Shown here in pieces: positions 1 through 6,883 of a stretch of DNA of 10,865 bases (position 1 is the stretch's first letter; every line of letters begins with the position of its first letter). A program made the position numbers and the translations under genes. Under the pieces are notes generated by a model. It was not told the origin of the DNA and ran no database searches. It saw only the letters and a program-made list of their open reading frames with translations. Origin of the DNA: an uncultured Bacteroidota bacterium. Its GTDB lineage: Bacteria; Bacteroidota; Bacteroidia; UKL13-3. The stretch lies in the NCBI GenBank assembly GCA_903898215.1, contig CAIUEQ010000190.1, positions 1 through 10,865 of the forward strand. Reading direction: 5' to 3'.

Positions 1-1
1 A

Positions 2-262
2 AATTTTTCTGTTGCACATATGATTGCACCTCCGGGTTGGGGTGAACCTTTTCAAACACCTTTATTTGACGAAGTGACTGTTGTTTTTAAAGGCAAAAAG
101 CAATTTGAAGTGGATGGAAAAAAAATAATTTTAAATGCTGGAGAAAGTATCCTAATCAAAAAAGGTACACGTGTGCGCTATTCAAATCCTTTTGAACAAT
201 CTTGCGAATATTGGAGTTTTTGTATCCCTGCGTTTACTTTAGATTTAGTTAACAGAGAATAA
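2..262 (+). CDS. Cupin-domain protein, 5' end outside window
   Basis: The reading frame is open from the first bases of the window to TAA at 260-262, so this is the C-terminal part of a longer gene. An ATG at 20 exists, but the residues before it (NFSVAH) run smoothly into the cupin fold, so the true start is probably upstream. Visible features are a proline/glycine-rich strand (APPGWGEPFQTP), the segment FDEVTVVFKGKKQFEVDGK, and a second half with the pattern LNAGESILIKKGTRVRYSNP. This resembles the small single-domain cupins related to the EutQ type. The histidine metal ligands of classical cupins are not obvious in the visible part, so no reaction can be assigned. The next gene starts 25 bp downstream on the same strand, but a -7 box in the gap suggests it may have its own promoter. 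Confidence 0.75.
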   Translation, partial: NFSVAHMIAPPGWGEPFQTPLFDEVTVVFKGKKQFEVDGKKIILNAGESILIKKGTRVRYSNPFEQSCEYWSFCIPAFTLDLVNRE

Positions 263-263
263 G

Positions 264-271
264 TATGTTTG
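264..271 (+). promoter_or_regulatory. Candidate Bacteroidota -7 box (TATGTTTG)
   Basis: TATGTTTG is an exact match to the TAnnTTTG -7 consensus used by the primary sigma factor of Bacteroidota. It lies 16 bp before the ATG at 288, which would give a leader of about ten bases. No convincing TTTG at -33 is present at the usual spacing, so this is a partial match only. Confidence 0.35.
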
Positions 272-287
272 CATTTTAAATTTTATC

Positions 288-1256
288 ATGAAAAAATTAG
301 CATTAACTTTTATCATTTCATTCTTTTTTATTCAAGGATTTTCGTGGGGCTTTTTTGGACATAAGCTTGTAAACCGATTGGCAGTTTTTACTTTACCCGA
401 AAAATTATTGGGGTTTTATAAAACTAATATTGATTATGTAACAGATCATGCTCCAGATCCTGATAAACGCAGGTATGCGATGAAAGAAGAGGCATGTCGT
501 CATTATTTAGACGCGGATCATTACGAACAAGTTTTGCCATTTGATACGATTCCAAGAAATTGGAAAGATGCAGTGGAAAAATATACAGAAGATACATTGA
601 ATGCATACGGAATTGTGCCTTGGTATATTAACCTCATGAAGTTTAAATTAACCGAAGCCTTTAAAGAAAAAGATGTAGAGAAGATCTTAAAACTTTCTGC
701 CGATATCGGTCATTACCTTGCTGATGCAAATGTTCCGCTTCATGCTACCGAAAATTACAACGGACAATTTACTGATCAAAAAGGTATTCATGGATTTTGG
801 GAATCGAGAGTTCCAGAGCTTTTTAGCGACAATTATAATTTTTTTGTGGGAAGAGCTTTTTATGTAAAAGATATTCAAAAAGCTGCATGGGCTGCCATTG
901 AAGGAAGTTTTGCTGCAAAAGATTCGGTACTGGGTTTTGAAAAGAAACTCAATTCAACTTTTCCTTCCGACCAAAAATATGTGCTCGAACAAAAAGGAAG
1001 TAAGCAAATAAAAATCTATTCAAAAGAATACACCCAGCAATACGAAAAAATGTTGAAGGGGCAAGTGGAACGCAGATTAAGAGCATCTATTTTACTTGTT
1101 GGTTGCGTTTGGTATACAGCTTGGGTTGATGCAGGACAACCGGATATGAACGACTTGAAATCAGTTCCTAAAAAAGTGACTGATGAAGAACGTAAAAAAA
1201 TGATCGAAGAAGAGAAAAAAATGCTTCAAGAAAAGATGATAGGTAGGGAAGAGTAG
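288..1256 (+). CDS. Secreted zinc-dependent phospholipase C / S1-P1-like hydrolase
   Basis: The 322-residue protein has a signal peptide (about residues 1-19, hydrophobic core LTFIISFFFI). Cleavage after GFS would leave Trp20 as the mature N-terminus. In bacterial phospholipase C and P1 nuclease the N-terminal Trp is itself a zinc ligand, so this position is meaningful. Other candidate ligands are H25, H72 or H78 (RHYLDADHY), H142 and D146 (GHYLADANVPLH), H152, H168 and E172 (GIHGFWE). The HxxxD-x5-H then HxxxE order and spacing follow the Bacillus cereus phospholipase C pattern, with Glu rather than the Asp of P1 nuclease as last ligand. The enzyme should act outside the cytoplasm on phosphodiesters, but whether on phospholipid or nucleic acid cannot be told. 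The last 30 residues are a Lys/Glu-rich tail outside the catalytic fold. No terminator is visible after the stop; tandem repeats begin 20 bp downstream. Confidence 0.85.
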   Translation: MKKLALTFIISFFFIQGFSWGFFGHKLVNRLAVFTLPEKLLGFYKTNIDYVTDHAPDPDKRRYAMKEEACRHYLDADHYEQVLPFDTIPRNWKDAVEKYTEDTLNAYGIVPWYINLMKFKLTEAFKEKDVEKILKLSADIGHYLADANVPLHATENYNGQFTDQKGIHGFWESRVPELFSDNYNFFVGRAFYVKDIQKAAWAAIEGSFAAKDSVLGFEKKLNSTFPSDQKYVLEQKGSKQIKIYSKEYTQQYEKMLKGQVERRLRASILLVGCVWYTAWVDAGQPDMNDLKSVPKKVTDEERKKMIEEEKKMLQEKMIGREE

Positions 1257-1276
1257 TTTGTTTTGATAAATAAAAA

Positions 1277-1346
1277 TTGGCAATAAGCAATTGGCAATAA
1301 GCAATTGGCAGTAAGCAATTGGCAATAAGCAATTGGCAATAAGCAA
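1277..1346 (+). repeat. Tandem repeat, 14 bp x 5
   Basis: Five head-to-tail copies of TTGGCAATAAGCAA run from 1277 to 1346. Only the third copy differs (A to G, giving GGCAGTAAGC). Units abut with no spacer. Because 14 is not a multiple of three, open frames through it give a repetitive Leu/Ile/Ala/Cys peptide that is an artefact. A near-identical 26-bp stretch occurs inside yggS (6978-7003), and a looser relative lies before the GSCFA gene (10573-10596). Confidence 0.95.
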
Positions 1347-1460
1347 ATTAAAAATTAAAAAATTAAAAATTTTAAAGTAGAAATTTAAAAACATCTCAGC
1401 GATAATCTGTGAAATCTGCGGCTAAAAATTAATCAACTCAGTAACCAATTAACCAATAAC

Positions 1461-1488
1461 TCAACACTCAAAATTCAACACTCAAAAT
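1461..1488 (+). repeat. Tandem repeat, 14 bp x 2
   Basis: TCAACACTCAAAAT occurs twice, exactly and head to tail (1461-1474, 1475-1488). Its sequence is unrelated to the other 14-bp family 115 bp upstream, although the unit length is the same. It is preceded by looser CCAATTAA and CAATAACT words. Confidence 0.9.
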
Positions 1489-1501
1489 TAAATTCACCGC
1501 T

Positions 1502-1521
1502 TGTGTATAAGTTGTGGTTAA
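1502..1521 (-). promoter_or_regulatory. Two DnaA-box-like sites one helical turn apart
   Basis: On the minus strand, 1502-1510 reads TTATACACA, an exact match to the TTATNCACA DnaA-box consensus. 1513-1521 reads TTAACCACA, one mismatch from TTATCCACA. Both have the same orientation and start 11 bp apart, close to one turn of the helix. They lie 63 bp before the dnaN start and next to A/T-rich DNA. This could be an origin fragment or an autoregulatory DnaA site on dnaN. Two boxes alone do not prove either. Confidence 0.45.
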
Positions 1522-1539
1522 CTCCATAGCTTGCTCGTA

Positions 1540-1547
1540 TATTTTTG
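1540..1547 (+). promoter_or_regulatory. Candidate -7 box for dnaN (TATTTTTG)
   Basis: TATTTTTG matches TAnnTTTG exactly and would place the transcript start near 1553, about 30 bases before the dnaN ATG. No good -33 TTTG is seen about 19-21 bp upstream. That position is taken by the second DnaA-like site, so DnaA binding would overlap the promoter. Confidence 0.35.
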
Positions 1548-1583
1548 AAGCCTAAGAGTCCTAAAGAAGAATCTAAAACAAAT

Positions 1584-2705
1584 ATGAAATTTATAGTAAA
1601 CAGCACTACGCTTCTAAAGCAACTTTCATCAATTGATGGAGTAACGGTTTCAAAACCTATTATTCCAATTCTTAACAATTTTTTGTTCGATATCAAGGAT
1701 GGTAACCTGAGCATTTCAGCTACCGATCTTGAAACAACAATGACAACCAATATAAAGGTTGATGCCAAAGAAGATATTTCAATAGCAATTCCTTCACGCA
1801 CTACACTTGATCTTTTAAAAACTTTAGCTGATCAGCCGCTTGCGTTTTCTATCAACTTAGAAAAAGGTTCGGTAGAAATAAAATACGATCAGGGAAGATT
1901 TAAACTCTCAGCTCAAAATGGTGATGAGTTTCCAAAAAATCCAACTGTTGAAGGTGGTAAAAAGTTTACCATGCCTGCAAAAGTTTTACAAAAAGCAATT
2001 GCTAAAACAGTTTTTGCAACCAGTGCTGATGAGTTAAGATTAAACCTTACAGGAGTATACGTTCAATTGTTTAACGATAGCATCACATTTGTTGCTACTG
2101 ATGCAAACCGTTTGGTACGTTACGCTCGCACAGATGTTAATCCTGGTGTTGAAGAATCATTTATCCTGCCTAAAAAAGCTTTGAATTTATTGAAGTCTAC
2201 TTTGCCTTCAGATGATACCGAAGTAACGATAGAATACAATCGCCAAAATGCTTATTTTAACTTTGGTGAAGTGAGTTTGATTTGCCGTTTGATTGATGAA
2301 AAATATCCTGACTACAATGCTGTTATCCCTCAAGAAAATCCTAACAGATTGGTAATGGATAGAGTTGAATTTTCAATGTCGGTTAGACGTATTTCAATTA
2401 CTTCAAATAAAACTACTCATCAAATTCGTTTGAAATTGGCAGGAAGTGAATTAACGATTTCAGCAGAAGATATTGATTTTGAAAACGAAGCTCAGGAGAA
2501 ATTAAAATGTCAATATGATGGGGAAGATCTAGAAATAGGATTCAACTCAAAATATTTAAACGAAATGTTGGTGGCTTTAGATTCTCCTGAAGTAAAATTG
2601 GAAATGTCGCAGCCAAACAGAGCCGGTGTATTATCGCCACTTGTTGCTGATGAGCACGAAAGCATTTTGATGCTTGTGATGCCAATGATGTTGAACAGTT
2701 ATTAA
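1584..2705 (+). CDS. dnaN: DNA polymerase III subunit beta (sliding clamp)
   Basis: DnaN forms the ring-shaped dimer that tethers DNA polymerase III and many repair proteins to DNA. The ATG at 1584 gives 373 residues beginning MKFIVNSTTLLKQL, the canonical N-terminus. An in-frame TTG at 1545 would add 13 residues without family support and was rejected. The three clamp domains are represented: an N-terminal domain with PIIPILNNFLFDI, a middle domain with the conserved VATDANRLVRY (about 170-180), and a C-terminal domain ending ILMLVMPMML (to residue 370). The VMPMML stretch corresponds to the C-terminal VMPMRL that lines the partner-binding pocket in E. coli; here three extra residues (NSY) follow. 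Length is normal. The gene is followed by a strong terminator and appears monocistronic. Two DnaA-like sites upstream are a possible regulatory or origin link. Confidence 0.97.
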   Translation: MKFIVNSTTLLKQLSSIDGVTVSKPIIPILNNFLFDIKDGNLSISATDLETTMTTNIKVDAKEDISIAIPSRTTLDLLKTLADQPLAFSINLEKGSVEIKYDQGRFKLSAQNGDEFPKNPTVEGGKKFTMPAKVLQKAIAKTVFATSADELRLNLTGVYVQLFNDSITFVATDANRLVRYARTDVNPGVEESFILPKKALNLLKSTLPSDDTEVTIEYNRQNAYFNFGEVSLICRLIDEKYPDYNAVIPQENPNRLVMDRVEFSMSVRRISITSNKTTHQIRLKLAGSELTISAEDIDFENEAQEKLKCQYDGEDLEIGFNSKYLNEMLVALDSPEVKLEMSQPNRAGVLSPLVADEHESILMLVMPMMLNSY

Positions 2706-2730
2706 TCCTATCATTTACGATAATAAATAT

Positions 2731-2768
2731 AAACCCGATGCATTTTAATCATCGGGTTTTTTATTTTA
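2731..2768. terminator. Bidirectional rho-independent terminator
   Basis: A perfect 10-bp stem (AAACCCGATG at 2731-2740 with CATCGGGTTT at 2750-2759) and 9-base loop is followed by a T-rich run on the plus strand. On the minus strand the same stem is followed by TTTATATTTATT. It therefore can stop both dnaN and the convergent gene, whose stop codon (2761-2763) falls in the plus-strand T-tract. Confidence 0.9.
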
Positions 2769-4161
2769 CCACTGCCACTTTTTGTGTTTTTATCATTCCA
2801 GAATTCATATCAGTTATTTTTAAAAAATAAATCCCCTGCGATAAGGATGAAATATTAATCGTTGTAGAGTTTGTGAATGATATATTTGCTGTAATACTTT
2901 TCCCAGTGATGTCAAATAATTGAATATTCATTCTTTCTGTTGAGCTTGTTTCAATATGCAAATCAAATGATGTGGGATTCGGATAAATTTTTATATTTTC
3001 TGTTTGGTAATTATTTATTTGATTTATACCTGTAAGTGCATCATTAGTGATGTAGAAAGAAGTCATATCTTCTTTGTTGTTATCTATCGAATCAATTGTT
3101 TTAACAATTATTGAAACACTTGTTGGTAAGATTACATCGAAAGTTTTAAAAAAAACGGTGTCATTATTATCAAAAATATAAGCAGCCGAATCAATGAATA
3201 CTTTTAAATCAATATGTAGTGTAGAGTCATTAATTTTTGTTGTAATAATATGTGGCAATTTTTTAAAAACTAATGCACTTTGCCAGTTTACTGAATAATT
3301 TTTTATGCCATGAGTATTAATATAATCGATTTGATAATTTATTATCGAATCTTTTTGCAGTGCTTTTACATAAGGAATATCCAAGCTATCTCTTAATTGA
3401 GAAACAGGAATATTAAAATATGAAACAGATGAATCAACAACATGAATTGTGAAGTTATAATTTGGTGAATTGGAAAAATAATCTTCATTGTTTAAAAAAA
3501 TGGAATAATATCCTGTGTCTAATTTTTTACTGTCAATAAAAATATCACCTGTTACTTTATTCAGAAAAATGCCATCAGGTGCTGAAGGAATACTCGGAGT
3601 ATAATTAACCCAAAATCTGAAAAAGGATTGGAGAGGAAAACAACAAGGATGATAATCCTGAACAAAATTTACTGAAGCTGTTTTCCCTTTTTCAATTGTG
3701 ATTAAAGGTTTATCTTTAAAAGACATTGTTTGCAAGGCATAACCGAAAGTACTGAACGATACTTTGCAAAATAAAAAGAAGTTTACTAAGCCACCAATTC
3801 CGGCATTCTTACCAATAAATCGAGTAGAAGAATCTAAAAATGCTGTTAAATTTGGATTAGCGTCAGGTATATTATGAATATATTTGCGTGAATAAATTTG
3901 CTTGAAAATATTATTACAAAGTAATTCTTGTCCATTTTTATATGCATAGCCATTCTGACTTGTTCCAGCTATGTAAACAGAATCTGGAATGGCAGAGTTG
4001 TTAGGGTAATAAATAATGACATCAATATTTACTACGTGATCCATATTAAGTTTTGATACTTGTATATAACCACCATATGGTTTAATTATTTGTTGAGCTA
4101 CCACTGTAATAGTAAAACTCATTATAAAAGTTATAACAAAAAAAATAAAAAATCTTTGCAT
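2761..4161 (-). CDS. Type IX secreted protein with Por sorting tail, function unknown
   Basis: The 466-residue protein begins with a signal peptide (core FFIFFVITFIMSFTITVV; likely cleavage A22|Q23). It ends with a type IX secretion system C-terminal sorting domain (TIGR04183 type): IKIYPNPTSFDLHIE with YPNP at 393-396, then LFDITGK, INISSLSQGIYFLKI, and the terminal TQKVAVVK. It should cross the inner membrane by Sec and the outer membrane by the type IX machinery, then be surface-anchored or released. The middle is not recognised. One segment (195-207, PDGIFLNKVTGDI) and the following strand resemble putative Ig-like repeats of large surface proteins, and a CC pair at 173-174 is notable for an exported protein. 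No catalytic motif is seen. Its 3' end shares the bidirectional terminator with dnaN. The ATG at 4161 faces the peptidase gene ATG at 4272 across 110 bp of very A/T-rich DNA. Confidence 0.85.
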   Translation of the reverse strand: MQRFFIFFVITFIMSFTITVVAQQIIKPYGGYIQVSKLNMDHVVNIDVIIYYPNNSAIPDSVYIAGTSQNGYAYKNGQELLCNNIFKQIYSRKYIHNIPDANPNLTAFLDSSTRFIGKNAGIGGLVNFFLFCKVSFSTFGYALQTMSFKDKPLITIEKGKTASVNFVQDYHPCCFPLQSFFRFWVNYTPSIPSAPDGIFLNKVTGDIFIDSKKLDTGYYSIFLNNEDYFSNSPNYNFTIHVVDSSVSYFNIPVSQLRDSLDIPYVKALQKDSIINYQIDYINTHGIKNYSVNWQSALVFKKLPHIITTKINDSTLHIDLKVFIDSAAYIFDNNDTVFFKTFDVILPTSVSIIVKTIDSIDNNKEDMTSFYITNDALTGINQINNYQTENIKIYPNPTSFDLHIETSSTERMNIQLFDITGKSITANISFTNSTTINISSLSQGIYFLKITDMNSGMIKTQKVAVVK

Positions 4162-4271
4162 CCTGTTAAATTTAAAGAATCAATATTATTATTATTTTTT
4201 TATTTAATCGAAAGATTGAAATTAATGTTAAGCAGATTTTTGTTTATTTGCCTTAAATTATTTTTAATAAA

Positions 4272-6470
4272 ATGAAATTTCTAAAAATATTAATTCTAGC
4301 AACACTATTACCTTTTGTTTCAAATGCACAGCTTAAAAAACTTACTGTTGAAGAAGCTGTTTTAAAACAACGCACTACGCTTGCACCTCAAAAATTAATA
4401 CAGCCTTCATGGATTCCCGGAACAAATTTTTTTACTTATATCGTTAAAAATAATGGGTCCGAATTTTTGTTGAAAGAAGATGCGGCAACTTTAAAAATCG
4501 ATACTGTTTTAAGTCTTGATGTTTTTAAAGAAGCATTGTTTACAGCAAAACCGGATGTACCAAAGGTTCAACATTTTTTGCCATTTTCATGGATCGATGA
4601 ACATACGATGCGCATCTATTTTGAACTCGCATATTACAAATACAACCTTCAAACAAATATCATTTCGCTCTTATTAAAAGTGTCTAAAGATGCTGAAGAT
4701 ATGGATTACGAAGCTGTTTCAAATCGTTGTGCGTTTACCTTAAACAATAATTTAATTGTAACTGATAAAGAAAGTTTAAAGGGAAATGAAGTAAAAGCAA
4801 ATGGAAATTTATCTCTTAAAAGTGAAATGCTATCAACCGAAGGAAGTTACGGAATTTCAAACGGTAAAGCTGTGCATCGCAATGAATTTGGAATTAATAA
4901 AGGAACATTTTGGTCGCCCAAAGGAAACCGTCTTGCTTATTATAAATTATATGAAGGAATGGTTGCCGATTATCCCATTTTAGATTTTGAGCAAACTCCT
5001 GTGACATCAAAAAATATAAAATATCCGATGGCTGGAAATGCTAGTCATCAAGTTAAAATATATGTCAAAGATTATATCAAAGACAGGCAATTTGAATTGC
5101 AGTTAGGTTCAACATTAGATATGTATTTTACAAATATTGCATGGAGCCCTGATGAGGAATATATTTATGTTGCTGTGGTAAATCGTGATCAAAACGAGAT
5201 GAAACTTAATTCATATGATGCTACAACAGGAACTTTTTTACGGACATTATTTACCGAAACAAATCCAAAATATGTAGAGCCTGAAAAGCCAATGGTGTTT
5301 TTGCCTAAAATGCCTTCACAGTTTTTATGGTTCAGCAAACGAGATGGATACAATCATTTATATTTATATGATTTGAAAGGGAAGTTGATCAAGCAAATTA
5401 CCAAAGGACAATTTGATGTGACCGAACTTTTAGGATTTGACAAAACAGGGAATCTTGCATATTACATTGCTGCAACAGAGAACGGACTCGAGCGTCAAAT
5501 TTTTTCTGTAGATATTTTAACAGGTAAAGTTGTTGCCATCACTCATAATTCAGGAGTACATACTGCAATATTTAATGAAGATGGAAATTATTTTATCGAT
5601 TCATACAGCAATACTTCTACACCTAAAAAAGTTACGCTGATGGATAATACCGGAGCAGAAATTTCTGTATTGGTGAATGCTCAAAATCCAATTGCTAATT
5701 ATGAAGAATGTGGAATCAGAATATTGAATATTCCTTCTACTGATAAAAAAGTAAAACTCAATTGCAGAATTTGGTATCCTCCTCAATTTGATTCAACAAA
5801 AAAATATCCGGTTCTGGTTTACCTTTATGGTGGTCCGCATGCGCAAATGGTTACCAACGGATGGCTTGGCGGTGGAGATATGTGGTTGTATTATATGGCA
5901 CAGCATGGTTTTGTTGTTTTTACTTTGGATAACCGTGGTTCGATGAACAGAGGAATTGAATTTGAAAATATCACCTTCAAAAATCTTGGTAAAATTGAAC
6001 GTGAAGATCAACTTGCCGGTGTTGAATTTTTGAAACATCAAACTTATGTCGACTCAACAAGGTTAGGAGTTTTTGGTTGGAGTTTTGGCGGGTTTATGAG
6101 CATAGGAATGATGACCAGAACCAATGCATTTAAAGTTGGAGTTGCCGGTGGTCCCGTGATTGATTGGAAAATGTATGAGATCATGTATACCGAAAGATAC
6201 ATGGATAAACCAAAAGATAATAAAGTAGGGTATGATGATGCGAACTTGTTGAACTATGTAAAAAATCTTAAAGGGAAATTATTAGTGATACACGGAACTT
6301 CCGATGATGTTGTAGTATGGCAACACAGCATCGATTATATTAAAAAATGTGTGGAAGAGGGAGTTCAGGTTGATTACTTTGTTTATCCGGGTCATAAGCA
6401 TAATGTGCTAGGAAAAGATCGCGTACACCTGATGCAAAAAGTTGCAGATTATTTCAAACAAAATTTATAA
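4272..6470 (+). CDS. Secreted S9-family serine peptidase (DPP IV-like)
   Basis: The 732-residue protein has a signal peptide (about 1-19, cleavage before Q20). An N-terminal beta-propeller of the DPP IV type follows (roughly 40-480; WSP motifs at 214-216 and 291-293), then a C-terminal alpha/beta-hydrolase domain (about 495-732). The catalytic triad can be read directly: Ser604 in GWSFGG, Asp678 in HGTSDD, His710 in YPGHKH. The oxyanion-side motif YLYGGPH is at 517-523. In DPP IV a Glu-Glu pair holds the substrate N-terminus; the corresponding place here reads HRNEFG, with a single E205. Dipeptidase specificity is therefore uncertain, and a broader S9 aminopeptidase or oligopeptidase role is possible. 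It probably works in the periplasm or on the surface in peptide use. A weak 5-bp hairpin plus T-rich run (6470-6495) and then the large hairpin element at 6502 follow the stop. Confidence 0.9.
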   Translation: MKFLKILILATLLPFVSNAQLKKLTVEEAVLKQRTTLAPQKLIQPSWIPGTNFFTYIVKNNGSEFLLKEDAATLKIDTVLSLDVFKEALFTAKPDVPKVQHFLPFSWIDEHTMRIYFELAYYKYNLQTNIISLLLKVSKDAEDMDYEAVSNRCAFTLNNNLIVTDKESLKGNEVKANGNLSLKSEMLSTEGSYGISNGKAVHRNEFGINKGTFWSPKGNRLAYYKLYEGMVADYPILDFEQTPVTSKNIKYPMAGNASHQVKIYVKDYIKDRQFELQLGSTLDMYFTNIAWSPDEEYIYVAVVNRDQNEMKLNSYDATTGTFLRTLFTETNPKYVEPEKPMVFLPKMPSQFLWFSKRDGYNHLYLYDLKGKLIKQITKGQFDVTELLGFDKTGNLAYYIAATENGLERQIFSVDILTGKVVAITHNSGVHTAIFNEDGNYFIDSYSNTSTPKKVTLMDNTGAEISVLVNAQNPIANYEECGIRILNIPSTDKKVKLNCRIWYPPQFDSTKKYPVLVYLYGGPHAQMVTNGWLGGGDMWLYYMAQHGFVVFTLDNRGSMNRGIEFENITFKNLGKIEREDQLAGVEFLKHQTYVDSTRLGVFGWSFGGFMSIGMMTRTNAFKVGVAGGPVIDWKMYEIMYTERYMDKPKDNKVGYDDANLLNYVKNLKGKLLVIHGTSDDVVVWQHSIDYIKKCVEEGVQVDYFVYPGHKHNVLGKDRVHLMQKVADYFKQNL

Positions 6471-6501
6471 AAACGGAAAAGTTTTTTATTTATTTAAAAA
6501 C

Positions 6502-6622
6502 GCTCCCCTCCTTCAAGGAGGGGAAATCATGCATAGCATGAAGGGGTGGTGAAACGGAATGATTATTAAGAGGCATCCTCACCACCTCGTCACTTCGTGA
6601 CTCTCCTCCTGAGAGGAGGAGA
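6502..6622. repeat. Multi-hairpin palindromic element, copy 1
   Basis: This 121-bp element is almost entirely base-paired on paper. CCCCTCCTT/AAGGAGGGG (6505-6513/6515-6523) makes the first arm pair. CATGC/GCATG follows (6528-6532/6536-6540). GGTGGTGA/TCACCACC (6545-6552/6579-6586) encloses 26 bases. GTCAC/GTGAC (6589-6593/6597-6601) and TCTCCTCCT/AGGAGGAGA (6602-6610/6614-6622) close the element. It has no coding potential of its own. The design resembles REP-type or MITE-like intergenic repeats of Bacteroidota. Lying between convergent genes, it may also act as terminator or mRNA 3'-end protector. Confidence 0.85.
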
Positions 6623-6638
6623 ACTGTTGCATTGAGAA

Positions 6639-6704
6639 TTATCTATTTTCAAAAATTAAACTACCAACACGAACCATTGTGCTTTCTTAATCAATGGCAA
6701 TATA
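6639..6704 (-). pseudogene. Decayed remnant of the yggS 3' end
   Basis: Read on the minus strand, this 66-bp stretch gives YIAID*ESTMVRVGSLIFENR and a stop. It aligns with the last residues of the intact yggS next door (IAVEEGSTMVRVGSLIFGNR). By eye 53 of 66 bases agree, about 80 percent. One codon has become an internal TAA. Several changes are silent (Gly, Arg, Val, Thr and Ala codons), which suggests part of the divergence arose while the sequence still coded. Homology stops near 6704 in an A-run, and the second hairpin element begins at 6711. Confidence 0.8.
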
Positions 6705-6710
6705 AAAAAA

Positions 6711-6867
6711 GCTCCCCTCCTTCAAGGAGGGGAAATCATGCATAGCATGAAGGGGTGGTGACACGAAATGATTATTAAGAGGCATCCTCACCACCTCGTC
6801 ACTTCGTGACACCTGCCTGCCAAAACAGTCCTTGAGCGGCAGGCAAGCTCCTCCTGAGAGGAGGAGA
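6711..6867. repeat. Multi-hairpin palindromic element, copy 2
   Basis: This is the direct-oriented second copy of the element at 6502-6622, offset by 209 bp. The first 100 bp differ at only two positions (6553/6762 and 6557/6766). It then carries a 36-bp insert (6811-6846) before the last hairpin (CTCCTCCT 6848-6855, AGGAGGAG 6859-6866). The bases after the element (6868-6883) match those after copy 1 with two differences and run into the yggS stop codon. Confidence 0.9.
6811..6846. repeat. Nested 36-bp palindromic insert
   Basis: This segment is absent from copy 1 of the surrounding element. It has 8-bp inverted ends, TGCCTGCC (6814-6821) and GGCAGGCA (6838-6845), around a 16-base centre. 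It looks like a second, smaller repeat that landed inside the larger one, between its fourth and fifth hairpins. Deletion from copy 1 is the less likely alternative, since both hairpins it separates are intact. Confidence 0.7.
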
Positions 6868-6883
6868 ACTGTTGTATTGAAAA

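Larger units (their letters stand above)
1257..1583. other. Repeat-rich 327-bp spacer before dnaN
   Basis: No gene is supported here. In order the spacer holds five tandem 14-bp units (1277-1346), an A/T-only stretch built of AATTAAAA words (about 1346-1374), a short repeated word AATCTGYGR (1404-1412 and 1413-1421), CCAATTAA-type words (about 1445-1460), an exact 14-bp tandem pair (1461-1488), two DnaA-box-like 9-mers (1502-1521) and a -7 box (1540-1547). Together, an A/T-rich segment next to DnaA-like sites in front of dnaN could serve in replication initiation or in dnaN control, but this is inference. Confidence 0.6.

Noticed and set aside
1277..1346. CRISPR-like array
   Set aside because: The 14-bp units abut directly, with no unique spacers, and no cas gene is nearby.
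1161..1394. Minus-strand open frame with a repetitive LLIANCLLPIAYC-like peptide
   Set aside because: It is a translation of the 14-bp tandem repeat, overlaps the end of the hydrolase gene and has no family likeness.
1545..1583. Extended TTG start for dnaN adding 13 residues
   Set aside because: Sliding clamps begin at MKFIV-like residues, and the TTG overlaps the likely -7 box.
4162..4271. Promoter boxes in the A/T-rich divergent spacer
   Set aside because: Only one-mismatch TAnnTTTG words with wrong -33 spacing were found on the plus strand and none on the minus strand, so no site is called.
6471..6883. Insertion sequence or integron remnant
   Set aside because: There is no transposase or integrase coding sequence, and the repeats are direct copies of a hairpin element, not terminal inverted repeats around a gene.
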